Source of the DNA: Cephalopachus bancanus
Taxonomy: Eukaryota > Chordata > Mammalia > Primates > Tarsiidae
DNA length: 64,000 bases
NCBI GenBank assembly: GCA_027257055.1
Contig: JAPVLO010000519.1
Location: forward strand, 558,001 to 622,000
Direction: 5' to 3'
Shown: piece by piece, positions 1 to 11,149 of the stretch
Layout: every line of letters begins with the position of its first letter
Position numbering within the stretch: the first letter of the stretch is position 1
Position numbers and translations under genes: made by a program
The notes under the pieces: model-generated
The model's database searches: none
Told to the model about the DNA's origin: nothing
What the model saw: only the letters and a program-made list of their open reading frames with translations

Positions 1-40
1 AGGTTTGTGCCACCATGTCTGGCTAATTAATTTTGTTTTC
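1..40 (-). repeat. Alu fragment cut by the window edge
   Basis: The first bases (CCACCATGTCTGGCTAATT) match the antisense middle of an Alu. The rest lies outside the window, so subfamily and boundaries cannot be read. Confidence 0.5.
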
Positions 41-1356
41 TTCCTACAACTATTTTTTTTCTGTATCCTATAAGTTTTGGAATGTTGTGCTTCAATTTTC
101 ACTTTCTTCGGTAAATTTTTAAAAGTTTTTAAAATTTTCTTCATTGACCTACTGACTCTGTAAGAGCATGTTATTTAATTTTTATGTATTTGTATAGTTT
201 CCAATATTTTTCCTGTCGTTGATTTCTAGTTTTATACTATTGTGATAAAAAGATAATTGATTTAGTCACTATTTAAAAAAATTTGATAAGATTTGGTTTG
301 TGGTCTAACATATCCTGGAGAACTTTCCATGTGCAGTTAAAAAGAATATGTATTCTGCAGCTGTCGGATGGAATGTTCTGTAAATGTCCATTAGGTCCAT
401 GTGATCTAGAATGTGGTTTAAATGTGATATTTCTTTGTTTATTTTTTGTCTAAATGATATGTCCATTGCTGAAAGTGGGATGTTGAAGTCCTCTTACATT
501 ATTGTGTTGTTATTATTATACATGGTACAGTCTATCTCTTAATTTAGCTATAATAATATTTTCTTTATTTCAATAATTTCAGAGATACAAATAGTTTTGG
601 TCTTGGCTTTAAGTGTACACACCACCCACCTATACATATTGTACCCAGTAGGTGATTTTTTGACTCTCCACCCATTTTCCCCTTCCGAGTCTCCAGTGTC
701 CATTATACCATTCTCTATGTCTTTGCACATTTAGATATATTGATATTTGCTTTATGTATTTGAGTGATTTGATCTTGGGTGTGTATGTATTTACAAAGGT
801 TATATCCTCTTGCTGGATAGATTTGTTTATCATTGTATAATAGCCTTCTTTACCTAATTTTACAGTTTTTGACTTAAGGACTATTTTATTTGCTGTAAAT
901 GTAGCTACTTGTGCCTGCTTTTGACTTTTATATGCATGGATTATCTTTTTTCTTTCCCTCATTTTCAGTCTATGTGTGTCCTTATAGGACAAATGAGTCT
1001 TTTGTAGGCAGCATATAGTTGGGTCTTATTTCTTGATCTTTTCAGCCACACTATGTCTTTTAGTTCAAGAATTTAACCCATTTACATTCAAGGTTATTAC
1101 TGATTGCTAAGGACTTGCTCTTGCCAATTTGTTAATTGTTTTTGGTTGTTTCATTGATCCTTTGTTACTATGGTGCCATGGTTTGATTTCTTTCTCTCAA
1201 TTGATTGTGTATCTACTTCAATCTCTTTCTTTGCACTTACCATGGGGATAACATAAATAGTTTTGTAGTTATAATAGACTTTTTTAAGCTGATACATTTA
1301 TTTGTATAAAACTATTCTAGATTTTACCTTCCCTCACCACAATTTATTTATTTAAA
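41..1356 (-). mobile_element. Old L1 (L1M-type), antisense, endonuclease part of ORF2
   Basis: The minus strand carries decayed L1 ORF2. A 120-residue open stretch at 630-992 contains YKDTHRLK, then GKEGYYTMI and QQEDITFVNTYTP. These are landmarks of the apurinic-endonuclease domain at the ORF2 N-terminus. The plus-strand text (TTTGTGGTCTAACATATCCTGGAG and following, around 295-330) is the usual antisense view of the same region. Reading frames are broken throughout. The young antisense L1 starting at about 1357 abuts or interrupts it. The copy is inactive. Confidence 0.85.
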
Positions 1357-3668
1357 TTTTTTTTTTGATTGAATAGGGGTACAATTCAGGGTTAGGTAGA
1401 CAAATGTTCATTATGCAGGTACCCTTGTTGATGAGGTGTACGCCTCTCTCCCCTAGCAGTTTCCCACTGCTACCAACTCTGCCCCCCCAGAAGTTTTCTA
1501 CTACTGCCAATCCCTTTCTTGTAGTATTGTCATAGTTGTTCAATGTCCACTTATGAGTGAGAACATGTGCTACTCAGTTCCTTTTTTCTGTGATAGATCG
1601 CTCAGTATTATAGACCCTAAGTCCATCCAAGTTGCTGCAAAGTTCATAATTTTGTCCTTCTTTATGTCTGCATAATATTTCATCGTGTATATATATGTAC
1701 CACATTTTTAAATCCAGTCCTCTTTTGATGGGCAACACAGTTGGTTCTATGTTTTTGCTATTGTGAATAATGCTGCAATAAGCATGCATCTACTGGTATA
1801 TTTTTCATGGGGTGATTTGAGTTCCTCCAGTTATATTTCCAGTAGTGGGTTTGCAGGGTCGTATGGGAGGTCGATTTTTAGATCTTTTAGGAATCACCAC
1901 ACTATTTTCTGAAGAGGTTGTACTAGTTTGAATTCCCATCAATAGTGTAGAAGTTCTCCCTTTTCCCTGCATCCTTTCCAGCAACTGTTGTTTTTTGAGT
2001 TATTGATGATGGCCTTCCTGACTGGAGTTAGATGGTATCTCAGTGTGGTTTTAATTTGCATTTCTTTGATGACTAGTGAGTCTGAGCATTTTTTTTTTCA
2101 TGTATCTGTTGGCTACTCATATGTCTTCTTTTGAAAACTGTCTATTCATATATTTTGTCCACTTTGTAATGGAGCTGTTTGCTTTTTTTTTCCAGCACGT
2201 TTGAGTTCATTATAGATCCTAGATGTTAAGCCTCTGCCAGATATACAGTTGGCAAATATTTTTTTCCAGTCTGAGGGCTGTCTCATCATTCTCTCGATGA
2301 TTTCTTTGGCTTTGCAGAAGCTTCTCAGTTTGATGAGGTCCCACTTGTCTATCTTATCTCTTGTGTCATGGTCACTGTGGATTTTGACCAGGAATTGGTT
2401 GCTGGTTCCAATTTCCATAAGGGTGGCTCCTGCATTTTCCAAGGTACTGATAATTGAGGTTTTATGTTTAGGTTTTTAATCCATTTAGAGTTGATTTTTG
2501 TGTATGGTGATAGGTAGGGGTCTTGTTTCAGTCTTCTGCATGTGATCAACCAGTTTTCCCAGCACCATTTACTGAATAGGTTCTTTCCTCCCCAATGGTT
2601 GTTGGTGGAGGCTTTGTCAAAGATGAGTTGGTTGAGAAATTGAGGGTTTACTTCTGGAATCTCTATCCTGTTCCATTGGTCTATATGCCTGTTCTTATAC
2701 CAATACCAGGCTGTTTTGATTATTGTAGCTCTATAATAAAGTTTAAAGTCTGGGAGTGTGATACCTCCCACTTTTTTTTTTTTTTTTTGCTGAGGATTGT
2801 TTTGGCTATCCGTGGTCATTTATGTTTCCATATAAATTCCTGTATTGTTGTTTCCAGGTCTGAGAAGAATGCTCGTGGTAATTTAATGGGTATTACCTTA
2901 AATGGATGGATTGCCTTGGGTAGGATGGACATCTTACCAAAGTTGATTCTTCCAATCTATGAGCATGAAATATTTTTCCATATGTTTGTGTTATCTTTGA
3001 TTTCTTTGAGCAGTGTTTCATAGTTTTTATTGTAAAGGTCTTCCATGTCTCTGGTTAGGAAGATGCCAAGATATTTCATATGTTTTATGGTTACTGTAAA
3101 TGGAATTGTGCTTTTTATTTGGTTTCTGTTTGTTTATTGTGGGTGTATAGAAATGTGACTGTCTTTTGTACATTTACTTGATATCCTGAGACTTTGTCAA
3201 AGTCCTTTATTAGTGCAAGGTTTTTGACAGATTCTTTTGGGTTTTTGAGGTATAGAATCATGTTGTCTGCAAAGAGAGATAACTTGACTTCCTCTTTTCC
3301 TATTTGGATACCTATGTTTTCCTTCTCTTGTGTGATTGCTCTAACTAGGACTTCCAAAACTATGTTGAACAGGAGGGGTGAGAGTGGGCACCCTTGTCTT
3401 GTTCCAGTTTTCAGGGGAAAGGTTTCCAATTTCTGTTGTTTATCAGTTTGTTGACTGTGGGTTTCTCATAGATGACTCAGACTATTTTGAGATATCTTCC
3501 ATCTATGCCTGGATGTTCGAGGGTTTTCATCAAGAAAGGATGCTGGATTTTATCAAAAGCTTTTTCTGCATCTATTCATATAATCATGTGGTTTTGTATT
3601 TATATCTGTTGATGTATTTAGTTACATTTATGTCCTTACAGATGTTGAATCAGCCCTGCATCCTGAGG
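1357..3668 (-). mobile_element. Young L1, antisense, 5'-truncated (about 2.3 kb)
   Basis: A poly-T run at 1357-1368 marks the 3' tail of an antisense L1. The 3' UTR follows (GGTACAATTCAGGGTTAGGT), then ORF2 read backwards to about 3668, where homology stops inside the reverse transcriptase. Minus-strand ORF2 pieces are open at 2146-2442, 2349-2819 and 3115-3429. The last includes [14 protein letters not shown], where the usual FADD catalytic box reads FADN, one sign of decay. No clear TSD was found; ATTTATTT-like sequence lies on both sides. Truncation inside ORF2 means the copy never had a promoter or ORF1. Confidence 0.9.
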
Positions 3669-3825
3669 ATTTATTTTTTGGTTTTTATTTTTTAGCTTTT
3701 GTTAGTGTGGGCCAAAAAAATAACCTTTATTCTGTGTTTAGATTAGGGTTAGGGTTAGGTGTGACTTTTAAAAATCTGTACTGGATATTCCTAGAACTCA
3801 AGAAGGTCTCTTCAGTATAGCTCAT
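3669..3825. other. Short unique stretch with telomere-like repeat
   Basis: AT-rich DNA between the L1 end and an hAT relic. It contains TTAGGGTTAGGGTTAGG at 3743-3759, just under three telomeric hexamers. No coding signal was seen. Confidence 0.5.
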
Positions 3826-4319
3826 GGCTAAGCAAACTACAACCTTTGGGTCAAATCCAGGACCATGGATTGTTTATCAACAGCTTTAAGCCTAAAAATT
3901 ATTTTTTAATTATTTTTTATTTTTTTGAGTTGGAGTCTCACTCTGTCGCCCAGACTGGAGTGCAGTGGCTGCTCCTGGCCACCGCAGCCTCGACCTGCTG
4001 GGCTCCGGCGATCCTTCCACCTCAGCCTTCCGAGTAGCCAGAATTACAGGCACGCGCTACCATGCCCAGCTAATTTTTTGATTTTATTGTAGAGATGAGG
4101 TCTCACCTGCCCAGGCAGGTCTCGAACCTGCGGGCTCAGGCAGTCCACTCACCTCAGCCTCCCAATGGTGTGGGATTACAGGCTGAGCCACCGAGCCCAG
4201 CTTGAATTTTTAAAAAGTTTAAAAAACAGGAAGATTATCTAGCATAGACCACATGCGACCCACAAGGTCTAAGATATTTACTATCTGTTTATTTAATAAA
4301 AGTGTTTTCTGACCTCTGA
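3826..4319 (-). mobile_element. hAT-Charlie type non-autonomous relic, split by an Alu
   Basis: The left part (GCAAACTACAACCTTTGGGTC, about 3833 on) and the right part (TATTTACTATCTG... TTTTCTGACCTCTG, 4270-4319) are the two ends of a familiar mammalian hAT-type element, which ends in CTGACCCCTG. An antisense Alu (3919-4201) sits between them. I recognise the family but am not certain of its database name. A related copy lies at 42878-43068 in the opposite orientation. Confidence 0.6.
3919..4201 (-). mobile_element. Alu, antisense, complete dimer
   Basis: It reads TTTTTTGAGTTGGAGTCTCA through both Alu arms to CCACCGAGCCCAGC, which is the reverse complement of an Alu start. The GAGTTGGAGTCTCAC end and the GATTTTATTGTAGAGATGAG linker place it in the lineage-specific group seen repeatedly in this window. 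It lies inside the hAT relic. The TSD is unclear because both flanks are AT-rich. Confidence 0.93.
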
Positions 4320-5335
4320 TAGCTGATGAGAACTAAAATATTTTTTCAACCATATGTGAGCTCTGGAAGTTGTTTAGCTTATTACTCCCTGATAGTTGTT
4401 CTTTTTCTGGTCTCACAGAGGGATGTCACACTATGCATGAATGGCTTCCTATTTGGCCAAATATGTAATAGGACCTATATGCAGATGTCTTAGCCTAATC
4501 TTATTGTTTTCTTCTTTTCAAGGCTGTCCAACCTGTATATCTGTTGCCCCACATATGAAAGCACTTATTTTACATGTTTTTCCTTATTTATAGCTTTTAT
4601 ATTCAATAAGAAGTCAAGAATCAGTCACTGTTTCACAAACAGAAGCAAATTACCTCACCAAACTTAAGTTTTGATATAGTTTATCTGTTATTTCTCTATA
4701 CTTGTAGTGAAAAAGAAGCTCTACAATTTGACTTGGTTAGTAAAATTGCTAGAAAACTTCTAGTTTTGGGAGAGTTTTTTTTCTTGATTGACAGCAACAG
4801 CAAAACATTTTTTTAGAATCATTATATGTAAAATATTGTCTTATTAATTAATTTTCACAGTAATACTCTAAAGATCAGAGAAATTAAGTTTTTGAAAGAC
4901 TCATGTTTTTTGAATGGCAGGACTGAGATTTGAATCTAGGTTTGTCTGACTACAAAGCCTGAGTTCTTGTCCAGTTCTTAACCACTATATCTAACTGCTT
5001 CCATTTAACACATTGCAAATTGCAAAAAAAAAAAAGTAAGAGGAAATATATGGCAGCAAGAAGAAAAAACAGTACCAGCAGGTACATGCTACCCTTCCAT
5101 GCTAACTATCTTAGCATGTAACAAATTTTGTTACGAATTTGTCATCCTTAAGAATATGGCTACTGCTTATTTTCTGTCTCCATTCTGAAGGAGAAAATCA
5201 TTGTAGAAAAATCAAATTCTACAATCACGGAATTTAGCTGGATCCCATCAAGACATCAATATCCAGCTGTTCTTAATTTTTATTGGCCACTAAAATGTTA
5301 TCCCAGAACTGGGAAAACTGTTATCATTCTTCTTT
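4320..5335. other. Unique DNA with one MIR
   Basis: No open reading frame of note and no young repeat. A degraded MIR occupies 4835-4998. The rest is AT-rich sequence in which I see no gene, promoter or RNA. Confidence 0.5.
4835..4998 (-). repeat. MIR, antisense
   Basis: GGCAGGACTGAGATTTGAATC, then CTAGGTTTGTCTGAC and TTCTTAACCACTATATC, follow the reverse complement of the tRNA-derived MIR core. It is heavily diverged, as expected for this ancient family. Confidence 0.7.
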
Positions 5336-5985
5336 AATATATTTTATTTATTGTAGAGTTGTGGAGTACAAGTGAGTATTTACCACATAAATAGGCTGTA
5401 TGAAGGTGAAGTTTGGGCTTCTACGTGGCCTTCACCCCCCCCCAACCAGTGGACCAGTTACCCTTTCTGTTCTCACGTGCCCCCCCCGTCTCCCTCTCTC
5501 CCCCTAGCAGTGCCTAGCAACTGCTGATCCCACCCTTGTGCTAATGTGACTAGTGTTCAGGTCTTACTTATGAGTGAGAACATGTGATATTCAGTTCTTT
5601 GTTTCTGTGATAGTTCACTTAGTGTAATGGTGTCCAATTGCATCCAAACTGCTGTGAATGCCATGATTTTGTTCATCTTTATGACTGTGTAATACTCTAT
5701 TGTGTATATATACCATATTTTCTTTATCCAGCACACTTTCAATGGGCAATAGGATTGGTTCCATGTTTTGGCTATTGTGAATAGTGCAGCACTAAACATG
5801 TATGTGCAGGTATCTTTTTGGTAGGGTGATTTATGTTTCTCCAGTTATATTCCCAGGAGAAGAATTGCTAGATCATGTGGTAGATCAAGTTTTAGTTCTA
5901 TTAAAAATTGCCAAACTGCTTTCCATAGATGTTGAGGTTCCTTACATTTCTACCAATAGTGTAAAGCGGTCCCTTTTCTCCACAG
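5336..5985 (-). mobile_element. L1 3' end, antisense, 5'-truncated (0.65 kb)
   Basis: The 3' UTR starts near 5340 (GTAGAGTTGTGGAGTACAAG) and passes into the end of ORF2 read backwards. The minus-strand stretch 5557-5799 includes KIWYIYTIEYYTVIKMNKI and ends at HMFSLI, the standard L1 ORF2 C-terminus. Homology stops at about 5985. The 3' UTR has C-runs at 5429-5438 and 5480-5487. No convincing TSD. Confidence 0.88.
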
Positions 5986-7581
5986 TATAAGTCTGTATTG
6001 GCTTTAGCACTGAGCCTTCTTTTGAGCTGAAGTATTTTTGTGAAACATCCATTAATCTTTAATTTTTATGATACATCAAATAGTGCCCATAAAGTTAGCT
6101 TTTATGATGCAACAAACAATGCTCTTCCACAAATTTCCTTCATTCTAAGGATTTTAGCACAAGTGTTTTATGAACATAGCTATAACCATTCCTATAAGAA
6201 GGACACTTCATTCTCAGATTCTTTCAGGAACATGGAAAGACATCACTACAAGATATTCAATATACACCTGCTTTAAGCCCTAAACTTCTCATTTCATTAT
6301 TGATTTTGATTTCAAGCATAAACTCTTTGAGGAAATGCTACCCAGTAGTCATATTAACTAACCTAATTTAGGAAGTAGGTGGAGGGTCAAGGTTGGGGCA
6401 GAGGGCAGTACAGCTGGAGTTCCAGTTTATTAGGAGCTAGCAGTGGTGAGATATACTGGTGACAGCATGTGGACATAAGGTGTAAATGATTTTCTATTGA
6501 TGGTAAATTCAGAAATTACTTTAGAATTTCTGAGTGGGAGATAATATACTCTAAATTATAAAAGATGATATTTAGAAACAGAAAGAACAGGTTTGAGTTT
6601 TATATTTCCAATTTTTTAGGTGCAGCTGCTGTAAGTTTGAACAATGTTCACAAGTCATCTAAAATTGCTGTGTAAGTTGCAATATTTAATGATTGATGGT
6701 TGAAGTATTTCCAACTGTCCAATTTAGAGAGGGCTAGTGGTGGCTAATTCAAAAAAGAAGGGTCATTGATTACAAATGGGTTGGGTATAAGTGAGGTTGT
6801 AAAGGAGGATGCACATCCTGAATCCATATATGGTAACCAGTATATGGTGAATCAATAATATATGGTTATATATTGGCTCAAATCCTGAAGCAATATATGG
6901 TGGGAACAGGCTATATTTAAACTATTGTGGGTATCTACTAGATGTTGTCAAAACAATTTGTGGAGAGAGATTTTATGTTTGGCAGATTTTGCAGATCAAA
7001 AATTGGTTCATGATCAGGGTCAAAAAACAGGATAGGGTTGCAAGGAGACAGGAAACCGATCATTTTAATTAGGGAACAAGGCAAATGAAGACCATTCTTC
7101 TAAAGCTGGCCTAGATTGTCTTCACCAGCTCAGACACATAGATGGACCTTGTTCTGAAAGGGTCAGAAGCTATGTCCTCATCTACCTAGCATCCTTCTGT
7201 GTTTTTATATTAGGGCAGTGCCATGTTCTCTGGTAGATTATAACATCCTTTTTTGTGATTATGATGTGAGTTCTTACAAGCAGTTATTGATCAGTTCTTA
7301 ACAAATTTGTACTTATAGCCTTTGAATGCAGTATGGAAAGCTACAATTAAATTCTTGGATTATGCTTTGGTACACATCAAATAAATATGCTGGTTTTTTT
7401 TTAAATTCTGGTTTGACTGAAATCTTAAGAAGAACATTAACAAATAAAAATGGTATTTTTATTGCAAAAATATCTGAATGTCATATTCTTGTATTTATTA
7501 CCAGGGACTAAACTCACTCAAAGCATAAGCCAGCCCTGAATTAAATAAATTAAAGTATAAACAAAATTATAAATTATACTA
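5986..7581. other. Unique DNA, no gene recognised
   Basis: Plus-strand open stretches at 6040-6276 (78 codons) and 7326-7511 (61 codons) resemble no family I know and look like chance. A short TATATGGT motif recurs between 6827 and 6900. TTTTATGATACATCAAATAG at about 6065 is echoed by TTTTATGATGCAACAAACAA at about 6100. Confidence 0.4.
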
Positions 7582-8070
7582 TGTTAGTTTTCTACTGCTG
7601 ATATAGCAAATCACTACACACTTAGTGGACTAAAACTACACAAATTTGCTTCCTTTCAGTTCTAGAGGTCAGAAGACCAACACATGTCTGCTGGGATAAA
7701 ATCAGGTTGTCAGCAGAACTGTGTTCCTTCTGGATGCTCTAGGAGAGAATGTGTACTTTGCCTTTTCCAGTGTCTAGAGGCTTCCCACGTTTCTTGGTGC
7801 ATTGTTCCCTTTCAGCCATTGCATCACTCTGACCTCTGCTTCTGTTATCATATCTCTTTCTCAGATTCTCCTGCCTCCCTCTTTCCCTTATAAAAACCCT
7901 TGTGGTTACATTGGACCTACTTAGATAATTCAGGATAATCTTCCCATGTCACAATGCTGAAGTTAATCACATCCTCAATGTCTCTTTTGCTATGTAAAGT
8001 AACATATTCACAAGTTCTGTGCTTTAGGATATGGACATCTTGGAAGTGGTCATTATTTTACATGTCACAA
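7582..8070 (-). mobile_element. MaLR-type solo LTR (MLT1-like), antisense
   Basis: It begins TGTTAGTTTTCTACTGCTG and passes ACTTAGTGGACTAAAACTAC, GTTCTAGAGGTCAGAAG and CCCTTATAAAAACCC. It ends in a decayed ...CATGTCACA near 8070. This is the usual reverse-complement appearance of ERVL-MaLR LTRs. No internal coding region is attached, so it is a solo LTR or LTR remnant. A 69-codon open stretch at 7684-7893 falls inside it and is not a gene. Confidence 0.75.
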
Positions 8071-8096
8071 ATAATTTACCAATTGTATTTTTTTAT

Positions 8097-8396
8097 GCCA
8101 CTATAGGAGCAAGCATGTGCCTATAGTCCCAGCTTCTAGGGCTGAGGTGAGAGGGTCACTTGAGCCCAGGAGTCCAGGGCTGTAGTGTTCTATGCTGTTT
8201 GGTTGTCTGTATTAAGTTTGGGCATCATTATAGTGACCTCCTGGTAGTAGGAGACCACAAGGTTGCCTAAGGAGGGGTGAAGCAGCCCAGGTTGGAAATG
8301 GAACAGGTCAAAATGCCTGTGCTGAGTAGTAGTGTGATGCGACTGTGAATAGTCACTGCACCATACCCTGGGCAATGTAACAAGACCCAATCTCTT
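8097..8396 (+). pseudogene. RN7SL-like: 7SL RNA (SRP RNA) retropseudogene, full length
   Basis: About 300 nt, matching the usual length of 7SL RNA, the scaffold of the signal recognition particle. The Alu-like 5' domain (CATGTGCCTATAGTCCCAGC) is followed by the S domain that Alu lacks: GGTGACCTCCTGGTAGTAGG, then GTTGCCTAAGGAGGGGTGAA and GGTCAAAATGCCTGTGCTGA. It closes with TCACTGCACCATACCCTGGG and AAGACCCAATCTCTT plus a short A-run. Substitutions in both domains and loss of the GC-rich 5' start argue for a dead copy made by L1 machinery, not a Pol III gene. It lies just beyond the MaLR LTR end. Confidence 0.92.
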
Positions 8397-9082
8397 AAAA
8401 AAATCAAGCAGATATTTAAATTATAAATTGTATCTTATGATATACTTTCATTGTATATACAGAAATATGGTCTCTTCTCTCTCTCTATATATATATGTGT
8501 GCATATAATTGATTTTTGATTTAAATGCTATAGGCAGTTAGTCAAACAAATAGCCTAGTCATGACTTTTTATACTCCTTTCAAACACACACACACACACA
8601 GTTTATGTTATATCCCATATATATGCTATATTCAGTTATATCCTGTTAAATCTTGTTATGCCAGCACCTCAGATGTTTAGAGAAACTCTAAATTAAATAA
8701 TCTCAGGACATTTTTAAAAACAAGATAAATAGACCCTAATTTGTCCAACAGAGTAAAGATGTTATTTTCCCTTCAAGTGTTCTTGACTAGCTACCAATTA
8801 AAGTTTATAGATCTTATTTAATAACTAGTTTTCAACAGAGTCCATCAGGAAAAAAGAAAAAAATTACCAAAGAAAATCCAAACAAATAGACCAAAACTAA
8901 AACAGAGTCTTTTTAGATAACAAAAGATTCTTCAGTATTATAAGGCAAAAGCTTATGGGCCTATACCAATCAATGATTATAGATATAGTCTTCACAGTGG
9001 TATCACAGCCATGAGGTTTGGTAATGGTTTCAATGTAATAAAAGAGGGAAATTTTAGTCTAAGTATTTTTTTCTGGATTGTT
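8397..9082. other. Unique AT-rich DNA with microsatellites
   Basis: Contains (TA)n near 8485 and (CA)n at 8585-8601. No coding or RNA signal seen. Confidence 0.5.
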
Positions 9083-9096
9083 AAGAATAAGCAAAG

Positions 9097-11136
9097 GATT
9101 TCATTTTTTTTGTGGTTATTATGAATGGAATTGTGTTTTTTATTTGGGTTTCTGTTTGTTTATTATTGGTGTAAAGAAATGCGATTGTCTTTTGCACATG
9201 TATTTTATATCCTGAGACTTTGCCAAAGTCCTTTATCAGTGTAAGGAGGTTTTTGACAGATTCTCTTGGGTTTTCAAGGTCCACGATCATGTCATCTGCA
9301 AAGAGAGATAGCTTGACTTCCTCATTTCCTATTTGAATACCCCTGATTGCCTTCTCTTCTCTGATTGCTCTAGCCAGGACTTCCAATACTATATTGAACA
9401 GGAGGGGCATCTTCCTAACCAGAAATGTGAAAGACCTTTAAAATGAAAACTACAAAACACTGCTCAAAGAAATCAAAGATGACACAAACAAGTGGAAAAA
9501 TATCTCATGCTCATGGATTGGGAGAATCAACATTGTGAAGATGTCCATCTTACCTAAGGCAATCTACAGATTTAATGCAATACCCATCAAATTACCAGCA
9601 ACATTCTTTCTCAGATCTAGAAAAAGCAACACAGGAATTCATATGAAAACACACACGACCAAAAATAGCCAGAACAATCCTCAGCAAAAACAAAAACAAA
9701 AACAAAAACAAAAACAAAGCAGGCGGTATCACATTACCAGACTTCAAACTTTAGTATAAAGCTACAATAATCAAAACAGTTTGGTATTGGTACAGGAACA
9801 GGCATATAGATCAATGGAATAGAATTGAGATTCCAGAAGCAAAACCTCAATTTCTCAGCCAACTCATCTTCGACAAAGCCTCCCCCACCTACCACTGGGG
9901 AGAGGAGAACCTATTCAGTAAATGGTGCTGGGAAAACTGGCCAACCACATGCAGAAGATTGAAACAGGACCCCTTTCTAGCCCTATACACAAAAATTAAC
10001 TCTAAATGAATCAGAGACCTAAATGTAAAACCTCAAACCATAAGAACCTTAGAAAATGAAGGACATACCCTCATGGAAATTGGAACTGGCATCCATTTCC
10101 TGAACAAAACCCAAAACCCACAGGCCATAAGAGATTAGATAGACAAGTGGGACCTCATTAAACTGACAAGCTTCTGCAAAGCCAAAGAAGCCATCAAGAG
10201 AGCAGGGAGACAGACCAGACTGGGAAAAAGTATTTGCCAACTCCAGATCTGACAAAGGCTTAACATCTTGGATCTACAACGAACTCAAACATGCTGAAAA
10301 GAAAAAAACAAACAACCCCATTATAAAATGGGCAAAAGATATGAACAGACACTTCTCAAAGGAAGACATCTGAGCAGCCAACAGACACAGGAAAATATGT
10401 TCAACCTCCTCATCAGGGAGCTTAAACCACACCGAGATACCACCTAACTCCAGTCAGAATGGCCATTATCAATAACTCAAAAAATAACAGTTGCTGGAGA
10501 GGGTGTGGCGAAAAGGGAACACTTCTACACTGTTGGTGGGAGTGCAAACTAGAGCAACCTCTGTGGAAAACAGTATGGCGATTCCTAAAAGATCTAAAAA
10601 TCGACCTCCAATATGACTCCTCAATCCCCCTGCTGGGAATATACCCTGAAGAACTCAAATCACTCATAAAAAAGATACCTGCACACGAATGTTTATCGCA
10701 GCATTCTTCACAATAGCAAGAACCTGGAAGCAACCATGGTGTCCATCAAAGGAGGACTGGATTAAAAAAAGGTGGTACATATACACAATGGAATATTAAG
10801 CAGCCATAAAAAGGAACAAAATCATGAATTTTGCAGCAACCTGGATGGAACTAGAGTCTATCATACTGAGTGACCTCTCACAGAAACAAAGATTTGAGTA
10901 TCACATGTTCTCACTCATATAGTGGACCTTGAACATCCAACGTAATACTATAAGAAAATGACAGTGGTGGGAAACTATGGGGGGAGGAGAAACGAGGTGG
11001 GATTAACGATAGTAAATATCCATCTGGGGATGGGGAGAGACCTCTTATCAACAAGGGTGCCTGAATGAAGCATATTTGTATACCTAACCCTTAACTGTAC
11101 CCCACAGTATCATAATAAAAAATATTGATTAAAAAA
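9097..11136 (+). mobile_element. L1 with 5' inversion (twin priming), about 2.0 kb
   Basis: TSD AAGAATAAGCAA is present at 9083-9094 and 11137-11148. Inside, 9097-9410 is antisense ORF2 (minus strand, [14 protein letters not shown] in the reverse transcriptase). 9411-11136 is sense ORF2 and 3' UTR, ending AATAAAAAATATTGATTAAA. The L1 positions at the left edge of the inverted block lie immediately upstream of the start of the sense block, which is the hallmark of twin-primed reverse transcription. Sense frames are broken; short open pieces occur at 9535-9759 and 10459-10716. Confidence 0.93.
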
Positions 11137-11149
11137 AAGAATAAGCAAG

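Noticed and set aside
7684..7893. Cysteine-rich 69-codon frame, first suspected to be a small secreted protein
   Set aside because: Falls in a MaLR LTR; cysteine spacing not preserved in the family and no signal peptide.
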